From contig JAAXGF010000073.1 in the NCBI GenBank assembly GCA_012267605.1, forward strand, positions 1-18,534: a DNA stretch of 18,534 bases, written 5' to 3'. This document shows, piece after piece, positions 14,133 through 18,534 of the stretch. The position numbers were made by a program, and so were the translations under genes. How positions within the stretch are numbered: the stretch's first letter is position 1; every line of letters begins with the position of its first letter. The notes below the pieces were generated by a model. The model worked only from the letters and a program-made list of their open reading frames with translations, was not told the origin of the DNA and searched no databases. The DNA is from Alphaproteobacteria bacterium. GTDB lineage: Bacteria > Pseudomonadota > Alphaproteobacteria > JAAXGF01.

Positions 14133-15100
14133 CTGAATTCGAACGCATCGCGAAATTTTTCGCGCCGTTGGCTCAGGAAGATCCGGGTGCAATAGGCTTG
14201 ACCGATGATGCCGCCGTAATCAGCGTTTCGGACGGAACAGAGCTGGTCGTAAGCGTCGATTCGGTAGTTGCAGGCGTCCATTTTCCCGATGATGAGACGT
14301 CTGGCTTCATAGCCCGCAAGGCGCTGCGGGTCGGCCTTTCGGACTTGGCGGCAATGGGCGCATCACCGCGCGGCTATCTAATCTGCCTGGCGGGTGGTAG
14401 GGAGCTTGATCAAGAATGGTTTCGCGGCTTCGCCGAAGGATTGTCAATCGATCAATCCGTTTTGCGTTGTCCACTGCTCGGTGGTGATACTGTCGCCAAG
14501 CGCGGACCCTTGACCGTTTCAACGACGGTGTTTGGCGAGGTACCGCGAGCGACGGAGCTCCGCCGAAGTGGGGCAAAGGTTGGCGATAGAATCTTCATCT
14601 CCGGTTCTATCGGCGACGCGGCCCTTGGACTAAGGGTTCTTCAAGGTACGATTTCCGAAACGGATGAAGCAGTGCGGGCATATCTGCTCGACCGATACCG
14701 TCTGCCGGAACCCCGCCTGCGGCTAGGAACCCAGCTTAGGGGCCTGGCGAATGCGGCGATCGACGTGTCCGATGGGTTGATTTCGGATCTAGGCCATATG
14801 TGCGTAGCTTCGGGTGTTGGTTCAGTTGTCCGTACCGCGAGCTTGCCATTCTCTCTTGCGGCTCGGGCTCTTATTGCTGCCGATCCGTCTCGACTCACAA
14901 TGGCGCTAACAGGTGGCGACGATTACGAGATCCTTTTTACCGTTCCTGGTGATCGTCTGGCGACGGTATCAGGCTTGGCCACGAGGCTTAATCTAACGCT
15001 CACAGAATTTGGTGAGATCGTCGCCGGAGAAGAAGTGTTGGTACTGGATCCGAATGATCGGCCTCTTGAGCTAAACGTGACCGGGTACAAGCATTATTAG
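14129..15100 (+). CDS. thiL: Thiamine-monophosphate kinase
   Basis: ATP-dependent phosphorylation of thiamine monophosphate to thiamine diphosphate, the last step of cofactor synthesis. The 323-residue protein shows the AIR-synthase-like fold motifs: LTDDAAV with D26-D27, SVDSVVAGVHF with D44 and H51, ALRVGLSDLAAMGASPRG (65-82) with metal-binding D72, LLGGDTV with D120, and later AIDVSDGLISDLGHM and LTGGDDYEILF. Length is normal. GTG 14129 overlaps the nusB stop by four bases. A run of T follows the stop codon (15101 on), but I see no stem before it that would make it an intrinsic terminator. Confidence 0.96.
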   Translation: MTEFERIAKFFAPLAQEDPGAIGLTDDAAVISVSDGTELVVSVDSVVAGVHFPDDETSGFIARKALRVGLSDLAAMGASPRGYLICLAGGRELDQEWFRGFAEGLSIDQSVLRCPLLGGDTVAKRGPLTVSTTVFGEVPRATELRRSGAKVGDRIFISGSIGDAALGLRVLQGTISETDEAVRAYLLDRYRLPEPRLRLGTQLRGLANAAIDVSDGLISDLGHMCVASGVGSVVRTASLPFSLAARALIAADPSRLTMALTGGDDYEILFTVPGDRLATVSGLATRLNLTLTEFGEIVAGEEVLVLDPNDRPLELNVTGYKHY

Positions 15101-15204
15101 TTTTTTCTTTCACTGGACTAGCCAGCTGCATTTACAGAATCTTCACCGGTTCGATCCCATTATGTTTCTGGGAAAACAAGGATCAGGCAACAGGCGAACA
15201 GCCG

Positions 15205-15627
15205 ATGAAATGGGTCATTATCATCGTCGTCCTGGTGGTTGTCGCCGGCGGTGGCGTATTTGCGTGGATGTATTTTTCGGATGGCAACCTCCCCGATTTC
15301 GCCAGTGACGATGGCGCCGGGGCGGGTGTATTCGTTGAGATGGAGCCGTTAACCGTCCCCTTCGTGCGCGACGGAAAGTTTGCTCACTATGTCGTTTTAA
15401 CCGTTAGCCTGGAAGTAAAATCACAGGGTTACGCGACGCGGTGCCGCGAACAAATCCCGCGTATTCGGGATGCATTTGTCAGCGCACTGCATGGTCTGGC
15501 CGAGCGCCGCGCGGCCGACCAAACCATGATAAATATCGGTAGAATTAAGGCGAGTTTGGTGGCCAGCGCCCGAAAGGTCATGGGATCCGGAGTGATTCAA
15601 GACGTACTAGTACAGCTCGCACACTAA
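15205..15627 (+). CDS. FliL-like membrane-anchored protein
   Basis: The 140-residue protein has one N-terminal membrane helix (about 2-23), a short Gly/Asp-rich linker and a periplasmic domain. That domain resembles the FliL family: FVEMEPLTVPF, a strand pair HYVVLTVSLEV, then a helix IPRIRDAFVSALHGL and a final VIQDVLVQL. FliL supports stator units around the flagellar motor, but no flagellar gene lies in this window, so the protein may serve another stomatin/SPFH-like membrane assembly or be an orphan paralogue. The spacing from thiL (104 bases) and to hppA (185 bases) suggests its own transcript or weak coupling. Start ATG 15205 has only a distant AGG as ribosome site. Confidence 0.7.
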   Translation: MKWVIIIVVLVVVAGGGVFAWMYFSDGNLPDFASDDGAGAGVFVEMEPLTVPFVRDGKFAHYVVLTVSLEVKSQGYATRCREQIPRIRDAFVSALHGLAERRAADQTMINIGRIKASLVASARKVMGSGVIQDVLVQLAH

Positions 15628-15768
15628 TCGAACCCCTAGTCGAGACTGAATTCGGGTGTGGAAAGCCGGGTTGCGCAAATTTGTCACGTCTGTCATTTTC
15701 CGACTTGCTTTGTTTGCCTGACGTATTGAATAAAACGTAATGGGGTGTCCGTGACTGGATGCACAGGG

Positions 15769-15778
15769 GCAGCGCTGC
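15769..15778. repeat. 10-base palindrome before hppA
   Basis: GCAGCGCTGC is a perfect palindrome in the spacer between the FliL-like gene and hppA, 34 bases before the hppA start. It may be an operator half, a leader hairpin or chance. Confidence 0.25.
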
Positions 15779-15796
15779 TAATTCTCTTTCCATAAC

Positions 15797-15801
15797 GGAG
15801 G
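15797..15801 (+). promoter_or_regulatory. Shine-Dalgarno fixing the hppA start
   Basis: GGAGG lies 11 bases before ATG 15813, a somewhat long but usable spacing. It falls within the longer frame beginning at 15759, which supports the shorter start. Confidence 0.6.
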
Positions 15802-15812
15802 CTATCTTCACT

Positions 15813-17891
15813 ATGTTTATGGCTTATATTTTCGTTATCCTTTGTGGCGTTGCCGCGCTTGTATACGGCGGCCATATGGCCAAAACTGTTTTGCAAGCGG
15901 ATGCCGGTACCAAGCGGATGCGTGAAATAGCCGCCGCCGTGCAAGAGGGCGCTAGCGCCTATTTGAACCGCCAATATATGACTATCGGTTGTGTGGGAGG
16001 TGCTATTTTTCTTGTACTCGCGGCGCTGCTCGGCTTTCGCGTCGCCGTGGGATTCCTAATAGGCGCTGTGCTTTCGGGTGCCGCCGGATACATTGGTATG
16101 CATATTTCCGTGCGCGCAAACGTGCGTACGGCTCACGCTGCACGCAGCGGACTTGAACCGGCATTGTCCATCGCCTTCAAAGCCGGTGCGGTTACTGGTC
16201 TGCTGGTTGTAGGTCTCGGTCTCTTGGGTGTTTCCGTTTATTTTGGAATATTGCAGTTCTTTAACGTGGCCACGCGCGACATATTGGAAGCGCTGGTCGC
16301 TCTTGGCTTCGGAGGGTCGCTGATATCCATATTTGCACGCCTCGGCGGCGGTATTTTTACCAAGGGTGCAGATGTAGGAGCCGATCTTGTCGGCAAGGTG
16401 GAAGCCGGTATTCCGGAGGATGATCCACGCAACCCTGCCGTCATCGCCGATAATGTCGGCGACAATGTCGGCGACTGTGCCGGAATGGCCGCAGATCTTT
16501 TTGAAACCTACGCGGTCACCGTTGTAGCCACAATGTTGTTGGCGGCGATCTTTTTTTCTGGCGACACCGAGCACGCGATGATGCTCTACCCCTTGACCAT
16601 TGGCGGTGTGTGTATTTTGGCGTCAATTGTCGGAACATTCTTCGTGCGCCTTGGTTCGAGTGGCAATATCATGATGGCCCTCTATAAGGGACTCGTGGGC
16701 ACTGCCGTAATCGCCGCGCTCGCCCTTTGGCCGTTGACCGATTGGCTGATTGGCATCAGCACCGAATACTCCGCTGTCGGCCAAGTCTTCAGCGGACGAG
16801 AGCTCTATTATTGCGGCTTAATTGGCTTGGCCGTGACCGGTCTTTTGGTCTGGATTACCGAGTACTACACATCCACGCAGTATCGCCCAGTGAAGAATAT
16901 CGCGAACGCGTCTAACACCGGCCACGCGACAAACATAATTCAGGGCTTAGCAATTTCCATGGAAGCGACGGCGTTGCCGGTTTTGGTGATTTGCTGCGGC
17001 ATCGTCGGTGCATATCTCTATGCCGGACTATTCGGCATATCGATCGCCGCAACCACCATGCTCGCACTGGCCGGTGTGGTCGTCGCGTTGGATGCCTATG
17101 GCCCAGTTACCGATAACGCGGGGGGAATCGCCGAAATGGCCAATCTTCCTGCCAAGGTACGTAAGACGACTGATGCACTTGACGCAGTGGGGAATACTAC
17201 GAAAGCCGTCACCAAAGGCTACGCGATTGGTTCCGCTGCGCTTGCGGCGCTGGTTCTCTTCGCCGCATACACGGAAGATTTGCAACATTATTTCCCTAAG
17301 CTGGAGGTCGTATTCGAACTACAGAATCCGTACGTTGTGATCGGATTATTTATCGGTGGAATGCTACCCTATCTTTTCGGTTCCTTGGGAATGATGGCGG
17401 TGGGACGGGCCGCTGCGGCGGTGGCCATTGAGGTGCGTCGCCAGTTCGCCGAGATAACCGGCATAATGGAGGGAACGGAGAAACCGGAATATGGCCGTGC
17501 CGTAGATCTGCTGACGAAGGCAGCCATCAAGGAAATGGTAGTGCCGTCGATGCTGCCTGTGCTGGCGCCGGTTGTTCTCTATGTCGTGGTCTCTTCCTTC
17601 GCCGGCCAGGCATCAGCGTTTGCGTCGCTCGGCGGTGTTCTGCTGGGCGCCATCGTTACCGGGTTGTTCGTCGCTATTTCGATGACCTCGGGAGGGGGCG
17701 CTTGGGATAATGCTAAGAAATATATCGAAGACGGGCAGCATGGGGGAAAAGGGTCCGAGGCCCATAAAGCCGCGGTAACCGGTGATACGGTGGGTGATCC
17801 TTATAAGGATACTGCTGGGCCCGCGGTAAATCCTATGATCAAGATCATCAATATCGTTGCGCTACTTCTGCTCGCAGGTCTCGCACACTGA
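15813..17891 (+). CDS. hppA: Proton-translocating membrane pyrophosphatase, K+-independent type
   Basis: Couples hydrolysis of pyrophosphate to proton pumping across the inner membrane; typically about 16 transmembrane helices. The 692-residue protein carries the substrate-site motifs DVGADLVGKVE (187-197) and DNVGDNVGDCAGMAADLFE (213-231), TDNAGGIAEMA (433-443), and near the end GDTVGDPYKDTAGPAVNP. In GNTTKAVTKGYAIG (460-473) a lysine (K464) and a threonine three residues later occupy the positions that distinguish potassium-independent enzymes; potassium-dependent ones have alanine and glycine there. ATG 15813 is chosen from its ribosome site and because the 18 additional residues from ATG 15759 are not hydrophobic or conserved-looking. 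The gene is convergent with bamE. Confidence 0.96.
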   Translation: MFMAYIFVILCGVAALVYGGHMAKTVLQADAGTKRMREIAAAVQEGASAYLNRQYMTIGCVGGAIFLVLAALLGFRVAVGFLIGAVLSGAAGYIGMHISVRANVRTAHAARSGLEPALSIAFKAGAVTGLLVVGLGLLGVSVYFGILQFFNVATRDILEALVALGFGGSLISIFARLGGGIFTKGADVGADLVGKVEAGIPEDDPRNPAVIADNVGDNVGDCAGMAADLFETYAVTVVATMLLAAIFFSGDTEHAMMLYPLTIGGVCILASIVGTFFVRLGSSGNIMMALYKGLVGTAVIAALALWPLTDWLIGISTEYSAVGQVFSGRELYYCGLIGLAVTGLLVWITEYYTSTQYRPVKNIANASNTGHATNIIQGLAISMEATALPVLVICCGIVGAYLYAGLFGISIAATTMLALAGVVVALDAYGPVTDNAGGIAEMANLPAKVRKTTDALDAVGNTTKAVTKGYAIGSAALAALVLFAAYTEDLQHYFPKLEVVFELQNPYVVIGLFIGGMLPYLFGSLGMMAVGRAAAAVAIEVRRQFAEITGIMEGTEKPEYGRAVDLLTKAAIKEMVVPSMLPVLAPVVLYVVVSSFAGQASAFASLGGVLLGAIVTGLFVAISMTSGGGAWDNAKKYIEDGQHGGKGSEAHKAAVTGDTVGDPYKDTAGPAVNPMIKIINIVALLLLAGLAH

Positions 17892-17994
17892 TAGGGGTTC
17901 CGGAAATCCTTGTCGAATTCTTCGAAAAGGTGAGAATCGAGGACGGTTGAATCGTACGGAATCGGCTACTACGGATACCGGCAGGGGTCGCAAT

Positions 17995-18480
17995 TCAGGG
18001 AGCGCCGCTTCCTCCCTTGGCGAATCGGCCGACATTGCCGATCAGTTGCTCAAAAAAGCCTAATTTCTTGCCAGCGGTGGGCGTTTCCCGATCGATCGGT
18101 TCCACAACGTTCAAATCTTCGATGCCGTACTGTCTGACGTCGGCGACAAAGCCTGTTTGGTCAAAGGCGATCGCAACCACATTCTGTTCCAATATCGTAG
18201 GTTCATAAAACGCCACAGTTTCGGTTCGGGTGGTAATGTAGTACCAAGTTTCGCCGTCGAACCGGGCAATGCTTGATGGCGAGCCAAGAATGTTTTTGAC
18301 TTCGGATCGCGAAACTAATCCTGGTTTAATTTTGGCTAGCGATTCGGCGTCTGGCACATGGCCACGTGTATCGATCCTGGGCTCACACGCGGTGAACACG
18401 AAGGCTGCGAACATCGCGAATAATAATTTGTTCGTGTTCACGAACCGCCGTTTTGCGGCATCACATGAGCGACCCAACAT
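17995..18480 (-). CDS. bamE: Outer membrane protein assembly lipoprotein BamE (SmpA/OmlA)
   Basis: Lipoprotein of the BAM complex, which folds beta-barrel proteins into the outer membrane. The 161-residue precursor has a signal of basic and hydrophobic residues followed by AFVFTAC, a lipobox with Cys32 as the likely lipidated residue. The SmpA/OmlA domain follows: LAKIKPGLVSRSEVKNILGSPS (start of domain), then TWYYITTRTETVAFYEPTILEQ and VVAIAFDQTGFVADVRQYG. A C-terminal tail (about 128-161) is longer than the E. coli protein and rich in Gly and Lys. ATG 18480 has GGTGG 4-5 bases before it; GTG 18441 would give a shorter, more typical signal and remains possible. Confidence 0.93.
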   Translation of the reverse strand: MLGRSCDAAKRRFVNTNKLLFAMFAAFVFTACEPRIDTRGHVPDAESLAKIKPGLVSRSEVKNILGSPSSIARFDGETWYYITTRTETVAFYEPTILEQNVVAIAFDQTGFVADVRQYGIEDLNVVEPIDRETPTAGKKLGFFEQLIGNVGRFAKGGSGAP

Positions 18481-18503
18481 GGACCACCAATTCGATATTT
18501 CCG

Positions 18504-18521
18504 GACTCCTCGTAAGGAGTC
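18504..18521. other. Hairpin in the bamE leader
   Basis: GACTCCT (18504-18510) and AGGAGTC (18515-18521) are perfect 7-base complements around a CGTA loop, 24 bases before the bamE ATG on the minus strand. It may be a leader hairpin, an operator or the end of a feature beyond the window. No T-run is seen before the window stops. Confidence 0.35.
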
Positions 18522-18534
18522 GAGTGTGTTTACC

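Noticed and set aside
15101..15120. T-rich run after thiL as an intrinsic terminator
   Set aside because: No stable stem precedes the T-run; only a 4-pair CTGG/CCAG stem follows it.

Overview
The window looks like ordinary chromosomal DNA from an alphaproteobacterium, probably of the Rhodospirillales type or a relative. The evidence is the gene order glyA-nrdR-ribD-ribE-ribBA-ribH-nusB-thiL, a MucR/Ros-type regulator, a eukaryote-like dimeric NADP-isocitrate dehydrogenase, the psd-pssA pair, a proton-pumping pyrophosphatase, and start-stop overlaps of the GTGA type. No rRNA, tRNA, CRISPR, transposase, integrase or phage gene is visible. I do not see a clearly new multi-gene system; the most interesting points are local oddities inside familiar loci.

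Left part (1-4262). An exported metal-dependent amidohydrolase on the plus strand converges, with only 9 bases between stops, on a minus-strand group: icd (TCA cycle), a LOG-family nucleotide phosphoribohydrolase, and an unrecognised 165-residue protein. The spacers of this group carry inverted and direct repeats that may be regulatory.

Phospholipid part (4530-6844). psd and pssA, the two steps of phosphatidylethanolamine synthesis, lie 4 bases apart. A Tat-exported intradiol ring-cleavage dioxygenase overlaps the end of pssA, which suggests a three-gene transcript with an unexpected third member. A 365-base AT-rich spacer with several hairpins follows, then a minus-strand MucR-like regulator whose zinc site lacks two of the four Ros ligands, then a 311-base divergent promoter region.

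Core operon (7971-15100). rpiB, glyA and nrdR are followed by ribD, ribE, ribBA and ribH, then nusB and thiL. Most junctions overlap or are close, so this is likely one or two long transcripts. They supply one-carbon units, control ribonucleotide reductase, make riboflavin from 5-amino-6-ribosylaminouracil-type intermediates and ribulose 5-phosphate, support antitermination and complete thiamine diphosphate synthesis. The GTP cyclohydrolase II half of RibBA has lost its zinc cysteines, so the first step of riboflavin synthesis must be encoded elsewhere.

Right part (15205-18534). A small membrane-anchored FliL-like protein with no flagellar neighbours precedes hppA, a 692-residue pyrophosphatase with the potassium-independent signature. 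The outer-membrane assembly lipoprotein gene bamE converges on it from the minus strand.
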